Source: Chamaecyparis obtusa (Eukaryota > Streptophyta > Pinopsida > Cupressales > Cupressaceae). Taken from it: a DNA stretch of 64,000 bases. Below are positions 22,757 to 33,950 of this stretch, in pieces. The stretch is from positions 650,001 to 714,000 of the forward strand of contig BSBK01005146.1 of NCBI GenBank assembly GCA_027943335.1, written 5' to 3'. Below the pieces are notes generated by a model. The model searched no databases. It was given only the letters and a program-made list of their open reading frames with translations, and was not told the DNA's origin. The translations under genes and the position numbers were made by a program. Within the stretch, counting starts at the first letter, position 1. Each line of letters begins with the position of its first letter.

Positions 22757-25264
22757 TGGCAGAAATGAAGGTACCTGTGTCTTCCCACCATTTTGAGTGT
22801 AGTCGGAGGCATCAGAGATCTTGACAATATGGACATCCGGTAGGTGGACCTCTTTGCTTCTCTGAAAAGTCAATTTTTCTTTGTTTATAGGATTTTTAGC
22901 ATTTGTTTCATACATTTTCAATTTTCAATTTTTAATTTTTGCATGCACGGAAACTCTTACGACTATCCATCTGGGCTCGTACAACTCTTCAACTCTAGGT
23001 AGATTGTTGTTTCATTAACCCCCAAGACTCATATGAGAGGGACCCAAGAGTCATACGACATTTCGTTGGGTCCCTCCTAACTTGTACAAGGAGGTATACA
23101 GTGTCATATCATCATGATTTTTTGTATGGTAACCAGTGAAAACTCGTACAAGTTTTTCTGCCAATCTGCTTTGTTGTTTGGAAAATAGTGAGCCCAAAAC
23201 TCATTTCTAGGGAAAAATTTTGAATTTTTTGATCTTTTAGCTTGATTACTGAGTCTTTGGTCTACCTTCTGAAATAGAAAACTGTTCAATTCTTGTATGT
23301 GTAGCCTATTTTTCAACCAGAGTACTGATAGGGTTCCCTATTTCTGTGCTATGTAGGTCATATATCCTGATGTTCATGTACGTATCTCACATCCAGCCAC
23401 CCAGAGGATCTGTGTTTCCTTGCTTGATCTGATGAGAGTACATCTTGCTTCATGTGATTTTGAGTATTTGATCCATTTACCCGAGATTAGGGTAAACCAC
23501 GGTCTGTTGATGACATTGATAGAGAGATTCCACTCAGAGACACAGACATTTTATCTTCCCACTGGAGAGCTCATTGTGACTCTAGAGGATGTTTATAGGA
23601 TTCTTTGTATTCCATTCCATAGTAGTCAACGTCCAACTTATGTGAGTTCGGGGAACTCTGGATTATTAGCTTTCAGACGTCTCTTCAGAAATGATACTTA
23701 GTTGACTAGTTCCATTTCATGGGAGACCTTGGTACAACATTATGGTTAGACTCACAGACTAGAGTGTATTATAGCCAGGATGATCGATGGTATCATCATG
23801 TCTAACCGTCAGTAGAATGATCTTCTGATGGGCTGGGCCCCAATGGTTGCACATCTGATGGTGACTCCATCTGAGTTAGCCTGGGGTCAGTGTCTTTTGG
23901 CCCACATGTTCTATAAGATGCATGAGGTAGTGTATCAAGAGAGCAAGAAATTTGTTGCTGGTGCTCTTATTTTACAAATTTGGGTGTGGGAGCATATCCT
24001 GATTTTGAGACTAGTGTGTCAGTCACAGAGGCAACCACAGGAGCCTGTGATATATATTTATGTTGGATATGTCATACAGGGGTGCATGGGCCATGAAGAG
24101 TATTGGAGATGGTGTCTTGATGACATGACATTTGTATGATGGAGGCCCTATTTAGAGATTGAGCCTTGGCCTACTACATGAGAGCAGTTCAGTTTCTTCT
24201 TTCAGAGCTGGGTGCTGATAGGACGATCATCCTTTGTATTGGAGAGATTTCTTATTGCCAGGGTGTGGTGATAGTATGGATAGGTGCAAGATGCACTGCA
24301 AGATTATGCCACATATGCTCAGATAGCTCATGAACTCAGACTTGGATGGACCCTGAGGCTTTCTTATGCCTTTTGTTCACAGGAGTACAATGCTATCATT
24401 GGGAGAGATTGGGAGTATAGAACATAGGTTGTAGATGCAGGAGTTATAGATGGTTTTATTGCATGGCTTGCTAATCATCCTATGTAGAGATTTTATGACC
24501 CTATAGAGTTGATACCATCCATGGAGGAGGTGATGGATGTCACAGGTGCTCCGATGAGATAGGGTCCTAGACCCACATAGGTTTTGATATTACACCCCAC
24601 ACCTCTGAGACTAAGAGCGATGGCTCCTCCACAGAGACCATTAGGACAAATGAGGCCCCCTTGTCCCACTAGTTCCACAATAGGTAGATCTATAGGTGCA
24701 TAGAGACGGACTAGGGGAGAGGGAGACACTTTAGGGAGTGTTCATACTGCTGAGGAGGTACTTGCAATGGAGTAGGTTGTAGGTGGTGATACTGATCCCA
24801 TACAAGAGGATACCAGTTTTGATTTGGGTGTAGAGGTTAGACATCGTAAGATGTAGAGAGAAGAGACCACAGAGTAGCTTGTTGAGGATATTGACATGCC
24901 GATGGTAGATGCTTATCCCAGTGTTCCATTGTTTACATAGGAGATCGTGGCAAGGCTCAAATTATAGGTTTGAGACCTGAAGGTGCATAGTGCTCGCTAG
25001 GAGGAGAGATATCTAGAGGCAGATAGACAACGCACTGAGCTTCATGGTGAGGTTCAGAGATTATAGGTAGAGGTTATCCATTAGGGCTCCAGATCTACTT
25101 ACTATGTTTCTACATACTACACTACGGTTTGACTTTCTCAGAGAGTTCCTTCGTACTCTTAGTATATGATAGCATTAGAGGGAGGGAGAGCACCTAGGGC
25201 CAAGGTAGTACTGGATGTACCACCACCACCTCCACCAGATAGAGAGGATCAGGCCGACAACTGA
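22757..25264 (+). pseudogene. Antisense plant-mobile-domain (PMD) gene carried by E3
   Basis: This gene runs opposite to E3's own genes, between pol and the 3' LTR. Exon 1 is 22757-22840 (28 codons, ATG, one internal TGA), followed by a donor CCG|GTAGGT. A 516-bp intron ends in TGTGCTATGTAG at 23356, and exon 2 (23357-25264) continues in phase. Exon 2 holds the plant mobile domain (aminotransferase-like PMD, the family of MAIN/MAIL1): LPEIRVNHGLLMTLIERFHS, ETQTFYLPTGELIVTLEDVY, and LQIWVWEHI further on. A charged segment and a proline run (VPPPPPPD) end the protein, about 660 codons in all. The whole of exon 2 stays in one frame with no net frameshift; it is broken only by point stops, mostly TAG plus some TGA. 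PMD is known both in host genes and in plant transposable elements; its job in retrotransposons is not settled. Confidence 0.75.
22950..23160 (+). repeat. TCGTACGA-like word array inside the PMD intron of E3
   Basis: Words CTTACGAC, GGCTCGTACAACTC, CTCATATGAG, GTCATACGAC, CTTGTACAAG, GTCATATCAT and CTCGTACAAG recur at about 15-35 bp spacing. They are the same vocabulary as in the leaders of E3, E4 and E6. Confidence 0.65.
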
Positions 25265-26950
25265 TTAGTCATGATACTCTGATATTTTGTTGCTCTTTTG
25301 ATATTGATACTATTCTGATAGCTCACATGAGCACATTCTTTTGTACATTGTGCCAGTAGTGCACCCCTAACTATTTTGAGTTTGATGATATGATATATAT
25401 ATGAGATCGAGACTTTTGGTTGTGACTTCATTTGTACTTGTCATGTTTTTTTTCATATATGATGATATCATGTGATGTAAATGCTATGAGTAGAGTAGAA
25501 TGTATGTATGGATTCATGCAATGCAATGATTTTCTTTCATATGTATGAATGTTATGCAAATGTACTTGATTATGGAAAGTGTATGTATGGAAATGTATGT
25601 AATGCAATAGATGGAATGAATAATTATGAATATGTAATGAAAATGCAATGATACACATGATATGTTTTGTAGGTATTAATGAAGAAAAGTACTTAGTCTT
25701 ATGTCAAAAAGGATGTTTAACCCAAGATTGTGACTACTTGCGTTTCTATGAGAAAACCTTCATATGAGAGTCAGATCTTCATGTGCTATTTACATATAGT
25801 TTTTAGAAGGATTGTTTAAATATTGTTAAGAAATTTGTGAGATCATGCAATCATGCAAAGTGCAAAATGACATGCAACCTAAGACCTAGGACCTAGTCAC
25901 TGATCATGTGTCAGTCATTTATCATCATTGAGTTTTTTAGGTAACTGAATAAATCAATACAATGTCTAGTAGTTTATAAAACCATAGAAATATGAATACT
26001 AATTTGCATGTGCAAGAACCAATACAATGCCCTCTAGTCATATAACCATGAACTTATGAATATTGATTTTGTTTTCAGAATGTCAGACTAGATATAAGCA
26101 CCAAGGCATAAACCCCAGGATGACCTAAATATCATGTCCATTTTAATATAGAAATTTGTATAAGCATCAAAACATAAACGTCATGATGACCAGAATATGC
26201 CTTGCATAACAAACACATCAATAATCAAGAGATCATTCTAAGTCCAGTGTGAATTACCCGTAGTGACCCTTTATCATTCACATCCTTAGGTAAGATCGCG
26301 TTTCACAGGAGGAGAAAAAATTCACTCAAAAAGACAATAGTTAGATCAAACTTCTTTGGATTTTTTGGGTATCAATGGTCAAGGTAATCATGGCCATCCA
26401 ATTTGAGATAGAGGCTCTTACAAACGAACACCATTTCAATCCAGAATTTCCAAATTTGTTAGATTTTCACATACAAGAAGAAAACAAAGAAAAGATTATG
26501 CCCCCCGTCATCACTCTCTAAATCTTGTAAAGGACATCGTTAAAGAGCTCAAAAGGACACAATATGAAAAAATCTCAATGCGAATCAGTAAGCATACAAG
26601 GAGATAAAAGCATGTAAAAGCATAGATTGTTTTCAGTTTGTGTTTGATTGCGTTGTTGTAGATGCAAAATCATTTCTGGAGAGGAGACAGACTAACTGAC
26701 TCGGATGAAGCTTCAAAGGACTCTGACTGGATATGACACATCTAAGATACATTGGAGGCTCTAGGATATGACTTTGATTTCCCCCAAGTTTGAACATTAA
26801 TAGGATATAGACACTTTTGCCAATGATGTATAGACTGACTTATTGAAAGCAGGAAAGCAAGAACAAATCGGGATATATGTACAAACTAAAGCAAGACTGA
26901 AAGCTGGGAAAGACCAAGATTGTGGTGATAGATAGACCATTTTGAAAAAG
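25265..26950 (-). other. E3 non-coding 3' region downstream of the antisense gene
   Basis: Holds a short AT dinucleotide run (25392-25402), ATGTATG-rich sequence (25480-25650, after the antisense gene, a possible site of its transcript end) and a block homologous to 38000-38850 in E4 and about 47600-48000 in E5 (for example AGTGACCC near 26267 and GGTAAGATCGCG near 26290). No frame is supported. Confidence 0.5.
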
Positions 26951-26952
26951 TG

Positions 26953-27140
26953 GCATCCATTTACCAGGTTTTCACCATCTTGTTAGAGATTCTATTTTTG
27001 CTACCAAGGTGCTTGTATCCAGGTTTTCATTAAGGCACTTTTTTTTTTTCTCATTTTTCCAATTTTTTTGGATATTTTTAATTTTTTTAAATTTTTTTGT
27101 GAATCATCAAGGTGCCTATTGCTAGGTTTTCACCAAGATG
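26953..27140 (-). repeat. E3 post-pol hairpin modules
   Basis: Three diverged copies of a module read on the minus strand as TGGTGAAAACCTGG..., each able to form a short stem (for example CCTAGCAATAGG at about 27117-27128), around a T-rich tract (A-rich in the sense strand). Matching modules follow pol in E4 and E5. Confidence 0.6.
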
Positions 27141-27204
27141 TTCATTTTTTCAGGACTTTTTCTAATTTTTATAAATTTTTCAAGACATTTTATCATAGAC
27201 TGAA

Positions 27205-28014
27205 TGCCTTAGGCGTATAATTTCTTCAAATGGAGAACATTGATTGGTTCTCGGAGCTGTTCTCCTTTAGTCATTGAGAGTTGTAGGCACTAGAGCCAAA
27301 AGTAGTAGTGATAAAAAAGGGACCCAACCAGTTGGGTTCAAACTTCCCCTTGCACTCTCTATGTGATTGATTTTTAGGATTCTCTCTCAAGACTAGATCG
27401 CCAACCTGAAATTCTCTGTGTCTGACTTTCTTGTTGTAGCCTCTAGACATTCTCTTCTGATATACTCTAAGATGATCATACACTACTTATTTGTGCTCAT
27501 CTAGTAGTTCAAGTTCTTGTAACCTAGACACTCTATAGTCATCATCAGTTACTAGACCATGCATTCTGATTCTTAGTGATGGGATTTCAACCTCAATAGG
27601 TAGTACCTCTTCAGACCCATAAACTAAAGTGAAAGGTGTAGCCCCAATAGGCATTCTAATACTTGTTCTATAGGCCCAGAGAGCTGGATTGATCATGAGA
27701 TGCTAGTCTCTTCCTACTTTATTAGCTGTTCGATGCAAGATTTTCAATAGATTCTTATTAGAAGCCTCTGCTTGTCCATTCCCTTGAGGATAGTAGATAG
27801 ATAACCAATGTTGTGTAATCTTGAATTTGGCACATAGATCATCTAGGTCTTTGTTCTTGAATTATCCACCATTATCTATGACTATAGAGTGTGGAATACC
27901 ATATCTGCAAATGATGTAGTTCAAAATGAACATAGAAATTTATTTACCCATTGCTTGAGTCAAGGGAGCTGCTTCTACCCATTTTGTGAAATAATTTGTA
28001 GCTGTGATTATATG
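27205..28014 (-). pseudogene. pol: E3 integrase, core and C-terminal part (decayed)
   Basis: Continues from 41054 across the E4 insertion. It starts inside the core at ATNYFTKWVEAAPLTQAM and has RYGIPHSIVIDNGG (second catalytic Asp) and YYPQGNGQAEASNKNLLKIL (Glu). The remainder is ALWAYRTSIRMPIGATPFTL, EVEIPSLRIRMHGL, a basic FQVGDLVLRENPKNQ segment and NWLGPFFITTTFGSSAY. Stops near 27932, 27858, 27697 and 27484, and a frame slip near 27275-27285, end it before the former terminus near 27205. The matching region of E4 (36740-37441) is open. Confidence 0.9.
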
Positions 28015-29253
28015 TGTAATACCCCAAAAATGGGCTATAAGTTCATTAACCTCCTACATCGACAAATTGAACAAAATCGACATCAAAGTCCTAACCTAAG
28101 ACACATCTAAACATCATCGAATCATAATTGATTATCTTAAATTCTGCATCGGGGAATATTCTTAGCAATATTCCTAATTATCTTAATTATCTTTAATTTA
28201 ATAATTATTTGGCAATAAATTACATTTATCCTAAGTTTGATTAATTGAATATTTTCATATTTAATTAATTAAACTTAATATCTTGCCACTTAATTGTTTA
28301 ATTAAATTTAATTCTATCTATTATTAATTGTATTATTTAATTTTGACAATAGATCAAAATTCCTATCTTTAATTGATTAAATTCTTATTTAATTAATTAA
28401 AGCATGTTGTCATTATTTAATAATATAATTTTTAATAAAATTTTGGTAAAATAGTTAATTAACCCATAAATTAATTATTTTATTTCAAAAAGCAGTTGAG
28501 TTGAGGATAAATCACTTTATTTATTTATTTAATTCTTAATTATTATGCATATTCAAAAGAAACAGTTAAACTCCAAATCAGAAAATCAATGCAAGTTATT
28601 GACTTTTTGGAACTCAACATCCTTTTGGAGTTCAAAAAGCTGATCTAAACTCTAATTTGAGTTAAAAAGCTATTTTTGCATGTTTTTGCATGATTTTGAG
28701 AATTAACTATCTTTCATGATCAGATAACTCAAAAATCAAGATGAGTTATTTGAGTGATTTATGGCTTTTATCCATGCACCTCCAAAGCCCTGGATTTCTA
28801 TAAATTAAAGGCTTCAGCTCTTCACAAATCATCTCATATTTTTGCACAATCACGCTGGAGAATTGGAATTGAAGAATCAAAGCTCTTGCGAATCGACATG
28901 TTTGTGAGATCAATCTTATTTTTGCATTCATTTAGATTCATATTGCATATCATTTCTAGATTAGCATTGCATATCAATTTCCATATTAGCATAGATTTCA
29001 TATCAGTTTTCACAATTATTATTGCATAGAAAATATCAAAAATATAGATCAATTGCATTCAAATCCTTCATTTAGGTGTCGTCTAGGTCATTGATCTTGA
29101 TTACAATTTGAGAACATCAATCTCGCACCTACTAGAAGGCAGTAAATCGCTTGGTTAGATATCTTTCAATTTTGCACGATTTTGATTATAACTAACCTCT
29201 AATGTTTTACTGAGTGTTGTGTCTACAGATCAGGTACAATTTTCACACACACA
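28015..29253 (+). repeat. E4 5' LTR
   Basis: 1239 bp, TGTAATACCCC...CACACACA; TATA box CTATAAATTA at 28799-28808. Confidence 0.95.
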
Positions 29254-29257
29254 TTTT

Positions 29258-29275
29258 TGGTGCCCACCGTGGGGC
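29258..29275 (+). other. E4 primer-binding site (tRNA-Lys)
   Basis: TGGTGCCCACCGTGGGGC: one C-to-T difference from the complement of plant tRNA-Lys(CTT). Confidence 0.9.
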
Positions 29276-29354
29276 CCTGAAATGGGTTTCCAATTCAATT
29301 CTATCAATTTCTATCTTTTTCTCCTCGGGATCTGTGCAAAACTGTGATTTTTAT

Positions 29355-29465
29355 TTTTTGTCCGTACATCTATCGTACGAGTTTCTGGACTGTCGTCTGA
29401 GAGCATACCCACTGTCGTACGAGTTTCCATACCAGTTTTTGACTGTCGTTTCATTTTTCATAGCA
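29355..29465 (+). repeat. E4 leader array 1 (TCGTACGAG)
   Basis: TATCGTACGAG, ACTGTCGTCTGAG, CCCACTGTCGTACGAG and GACTGTCGTTTCA within 110 bp. Confidence 0.65.
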
Positions 29466-29899
29466 GAGTATCAGATTTGATTTTTATATTTCAGCTAACT
29501 GCTAATTTTGACAATTGAAATTCTCTATTTTTGATTGCTCTCTGCTGGTTTTGATTGGGAAAAGCACAAGAATTGCTAAAAATCAGGTAAAATCTACTAA
29601 GCGCATTGCGAGGATCACCAGGTATTCTCCTTCATCTAATAACATCTTGATTTGGGCTTAAAATAAATCTCTCATGTGTCTAGCTTGTGTGCGTCTTCTC
29701 ATGCTTTTATTCTACACACTTGCATAATTTGATACTAGGTTGTGATCCCTTAAGGATTCATTAAGAAGTCTTAGAATACTTGTGATTGATCTTGATTGCT
29801 ATCTTGGGCTATTGGACTCGCTAATCCACTGGCCCCTCATTTCCGCCCCGTGGTTGCAATCTTAGCACCATAAAGGGGAGGGGTCAACAGGATAGAAGC

Positions 29900-30055
29900 G
29901 TTAAATGTTCCACTTGGCAATCCTTTTGTGCTTTTAGGAACTCACTTGTTTTCTAAGTTGGGGACTCATTTTTAGCTTGTGTGAGGTGTTAAGTGTTCCA
30001 CTTTGTGGACTCATCTCATATTCTCTTTAAGCATTAAGTGTTCCTCTTTCTACTT
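29900..30055 (+). repeat. E4 leader hairpin words TTAAGTGTTCCAC...GTGGACTCA
   Basis: Three copies: TTAAATGTTCCACTT (29901), TTAAGTGTTCCACTTTGTGG (about 29989) and TTAAGTGTTCCTCTTTC (about 30034). The middle copy forms TCCAC-TTT-GTGGA. E5 has the same words at 53285-53450. Confidence 0.55.
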
Positions 30056-31029
30056 TTTGGATGCTTTTGGTAGATTTACTTTCGAAACATATATCTGTGC
30101 TCACATAGTAATTAGGCCCTATGAACACTATTCGTGATTCTTGAGAGATTGGATTCTTAGAGAAATCTTTCTTGACGATAGAATCCTTGTAGGTAGGGAG
30201 GATACTTAGTGCGTTTCACATTCAACTTGGTTAGTGCATCTTCTCTTATTGATTGACACATGCTCTCTCCGGAGAGGTTGATAGATCACGTGGAGTTGAT
30301 ATCACAGACCTTGGTGGAATAAAGCTTTGTCTTAGCGTGTCGGATTAATCTGCTTGCTTTGTTTGGGTTAAAAGTGAAGAGGTGTCAAAACCTTGAATCT
30401 AGAGCCAAGTCCCCTTATGGTATAAATCTGTGAGTCACCTTTAGAGAGGGTTAACCGTAGCGGACAATCCCTTCACAGGGCAAACTGTGTTGACGGAACC
30501 TCAAGCGGTAATAGCCATTTTCACCATGGTAGTGATAGCCACTATATAAATGTCCTTGTGGAAGAAATCTCCATGGGTATGGTTCATTGTTGGGTTGTCA
30601 GATCTCCCTAGCAGCTCTTGAAGATTAAGTTCTCAGATTGTGTCAAAACCCTGGTGCGCCGGGATTGGAGTTCACCCCTTTGAATCATAAAAGTTGCAGA
30701 GTCAAACCATTACTAAAAACCCTAGAGAGGCTAATTTTTCACTTTCAGGTATATGTGTGTTATTGCAAAACTTTTCAGAACATACACAATTAGTACTCTC
30801 AGGGATTAGCACAATTTGGTCACTTGATTGTTCATGCGCAAGGTTGCTTTTGCCCTTGTTCATTATTTTTAGATGTGCTTGGAATCACTTGCTTGCTATT
30901 CTCGGTGCTTGTTTATCTACTTGGCTATTAAAAATGATCAAATTTGGTATAACCTTCAAAATTTGGATAGTACAATTTGCAAACAATCCAGAACTGAAAA
31001 CCTTAAATTTTGCAAAAATTGACGTAAAG

Positions 31030-31310
31030 TTCTTTCTGGAGTCAAAAGTCATTTCAAGAAGTCAAAAGTCGTATGACTTTTTGTCGAATGTCATTTCAGT
31101 ATTGCCCATATGTCGTATAATTGAGAACCTAGAGTCGTACGAGTTTTCAAACTAGCAAATCCAAGGAAGTCAAAAACTTGTTAGCAACTGTCGTACAAGT
31201 TTTGTCAACTGTCATTTCATTGCTACCCAATTGTCGTACGAGTTTTGCAACTGTCATTTCATAGACTACCCAGTATTGTACGAGTTTGTAGAGTGTCATT
31301 TGGAAAAATT
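31030..31310 (+). repeat. E4 leader array 2, about 45-bp tandem units
   Basis: Alternating AACTGTCATTTCAT, ACCCA and TTGTCGTACGAGTTTTG words make degenerate units of about 45 bp. The best are at 31185-31290. TCGTACGA is a perfect 8-bp palindrome. Confidence 0.7.
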
Positions 31311-31733
31311 TGGGAGAGTTGTCAAAAATTGTCAAATTGCAAGATATCCAATGTTTCCAGCCTAGTTCCAAAATCTGTCAAAATATCATTGTGTCAGGAA
31401 TAGAGCAGTAGCTATTGAGCATTCTACCATTTTCTGAGTTTGATCTTTTGAATCCAATCTAGTCTTCTGTTTGATCAATTTGAGTCCTTTTTATCTCGTG
31501 TCAAAACCTTGTCATAACTATCAATCTTCAAAAATAGACTAAGTGTTGAGAACTCATGTCCGCTATCTTTTGGGCGATCTATCCCATACATCCAGGGCAC
31601 AGTTTCCTTCACCCACATCTCATCAGATCTTCAAAACTATCATAATCTTGACAAGGTTGCGTCATCCAATTTTTCTTGAATCAAATTGTTCTTCAGTTGT
31701 CTTCATCCTTTTCTTCTGTTTCATTCAAAGTTA

Positions 31734-33950
31734 ATGGTGGAGACTAGAGCTTCTTCACACAAGAAATCAGAAGAAATGTCTCAGAACTTACTTTTGACCA
31801 ATACCCCGGGTCCAACTCTTGAACAACTCATCAAGTCAAGTATCTACGAAGATGACGGTCTCGGTAACTTTCAATTGAAAACTAGTTACATACCTCCTCT
31901 ATCAACTCACAGAGGTAATCAACAAACTCCTCCTCAATCTATTCCAGGGAGCCCAAAAACTCCTACCATGTCTCAAGCAGGGACAAACCATGGTTCTCTA
32001 GGAGGAGGATCCCAGGGACACCATTCTCAACATAATGCCGACCAAGACCCTAGACCCTCTGAAATCCATCGGTGTCAGAATGAGGATGAATTCAAAAGAA
32101 TGATGAGGCATTTCTTGAAAATGGATAGAGAGGCATACTTTTTGCAATTAGCCCAGGAAGGAGCTAAACTTCCTCCTCACTTCAATGTTGAAGATATCAT
32201 CATGCATGAGGAAGAAACTCCGATGATAGCCATAATGAACCAGTTGCACGCTATGCAGGTCAAAATGAATAAAATTGAGAAAGAGAAGGAACCCAAGGAA
32301 TTCTCCATGGAGGCCCTTTGTCCTTTCCCTTTTGACAAAGACTTGTATATGCCTCCATTCCCAAAAAGAGTGGAGATACCAAAGTATGAAAAATATGACA
32401 GACACTCTGATCCTCAAGATCATGTCAGAGAGTTCTGTACGCAATCCATGGAATTCATGCATGAACCAACTTATCTAATGCGTCTTTTTCCTAGATCCTT
32501 GGGAGGAGCATCCATTCAGTGGTTTTCAAGATTACCTTCTACGATCAAAACTTTTGAGGAATTGATTAAATTGTTTTATCAACAATATTCCTATAATATT
32601 CAACATCCGATTACCATGATCGATATCTGTAACCTCAAGCAATATCCAGGGGAATCATTCCTAACTTTTCTCAAGAGGTGGTGAAAGAAGTTTTCTCTAT
32701 ATGCTAGACCAATTCCCGAAATGGAGAAACTTGAAATCTTTATCAATAACCTTGTTCCAGAGCTCAACTATCCATTACAAATGTAAGATCATGTATCTTT
32801 TGATAAAATGGTGGATAATGCAATCAAGATTGAGAAAGTACTGGTCAAGAAAGCAGAAATCACACTTCAAAAGGATAAGTCTGAATCTAGATCTAGCTCA
32901 AAAGATAAAAACAAGAGCTGGAGTAGAAACAAAGGTATCGTCTCTGATGGTGTTGTTGACACTTTCCACGCCCCATCAAAGGCACCGGCCTACAATCTCA
33001 CCCTTTCCACCAAAGCCATTAAAGCTTCAGAGCAAAAATTTGTTGAACCATCTCTAAAGAAGCCATTCAAACGATGGGATAATAAATGAAAGTTTACTCC
33101 CCTGGGAGAATCTTTGGAATCTACCCTGAGAACCCTGATAGTTGATAACATGATCTCTTTACCACCAATCCGAAAACTTGATCCAGATCCAAAACCATAT
33201 TGGTGGAAAGATAATGAATTCTGTGCTTTCCATCGGACTAAAGGCCACAAAACTAATGGATGCTTTCACTTGAGGCATACCATTCAAGACTTGATAGATC
33301 AAGGGGACATCATGATCGATAATCTTACTAGCAATAATGATCACACAGCATTTACAGAACCGTTTCCACAACATGGCAAGGGAGTTTCCACTTCTCAGCC
33401 TAACATGGGGGCAAAAGTCAACTATGCCTACCCTGGAAACAATGCTGTCATCAATATGGTTGAACCATGTATCTCTGAGAGCTGCAATGTCATCACAATT
33501 GTACAAAGAGATAGAAATCATTCCTCAGCTAATGCGGTTACTAGATCACAAGCTCAGACTCATCTAAAAGGACAAACACCAAGTTCATCTAATGTCCCTA
33601 AGATACCTTTCAATCTCACATCTGCTTCTAAACAAAAGGTTGCCTCGAAATCTTCCAATCCAAAGGATACAAGACCTACATCTTACAGCATCATCCAACA
33701 ACTCCAGCATACCAATGCCAAAATCTCCATGTTTGAGTTACTTTGAATATCTCCAGCTCACAGAGATATCCTAGACAAAGCTTTGCTCGGCTCTAATGTT
33801 CCTGATGATCTAGATCTAGATAGGTTCCAGACTATGGTTGGTCATCTAACGTCTCCACAATATATCTCCTTTTTAGAAGAGGATGACAACTCCCTAAGTC
33901 ACCCACATAATCAGCACTTGCACATAGAAGTCTTGATCCAGAACCGTTGA
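31734..33950 (+). pseudogene. gag: E4 gag (few stops)
   Basis: ATG at 31734 (MVETRASSHKKSEEMSQ), the same start as E3 gag. The N-terminal half is polar with P/S/T/Q-rich sequence. The capsid-like part has YMPPFPKRVEIPKYEKYDRH, GGASIQWFSRLPSTIKTFEE and QYSYNIQHPITMIDICNLKQ, then LYARPIPEMEKLEIFINNLV. The zinc finger CAFHRTKGHKTNGC at about 33220-33265 has all four C/H/H/C ligands, the atypical form used by Tat and Athila gag. Stops are at 32682, 32785, 33087, 33744 and 33948, but the whole region to 36539 stays in one frame, so gag, protease and RT were one polyprotein. ISMFELLxISPAH, just before the protease, matches E3. Confidence 0.85.

Larger units (their letters stand above)
29276..31733 (+). 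other. E4 untranslated leader
   Basis: 2.46 kb between PBS and the gag ATG with no supported frame. In order it holds a first TCGTACGAG array (29355-29465), repeated TCCAC/GTGGA hairpin words (29900-30055), a block strongly conserved in the E3 leader (30400-30640 against 62040-62300), and a second, tandem TCGTACGAG array (31030-31310). Such a long structured leader probably contains packaging and translation signals; that is inference. Confidence 0.6.

Noticed and set aside
25392..25402. AT dinucleotide runs (also 47039-47050) as a functional element
   Set aside because: Short microsatellites; they are shared downstream of both PMD genes but too short to interpret.
30694..31155. 153-codon frame in the E4 leader as a gene
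   Set aside because: It overlaps the TCGTACGA array, has no domain, and has no counterpart at the same place in E3; likely chance.
32148..32462. Minus-strand frame opposite E4 gag
   Set aside because: It is a shadow of the gag frame without domains; the same holds for the other antisense frames over gag and pol.
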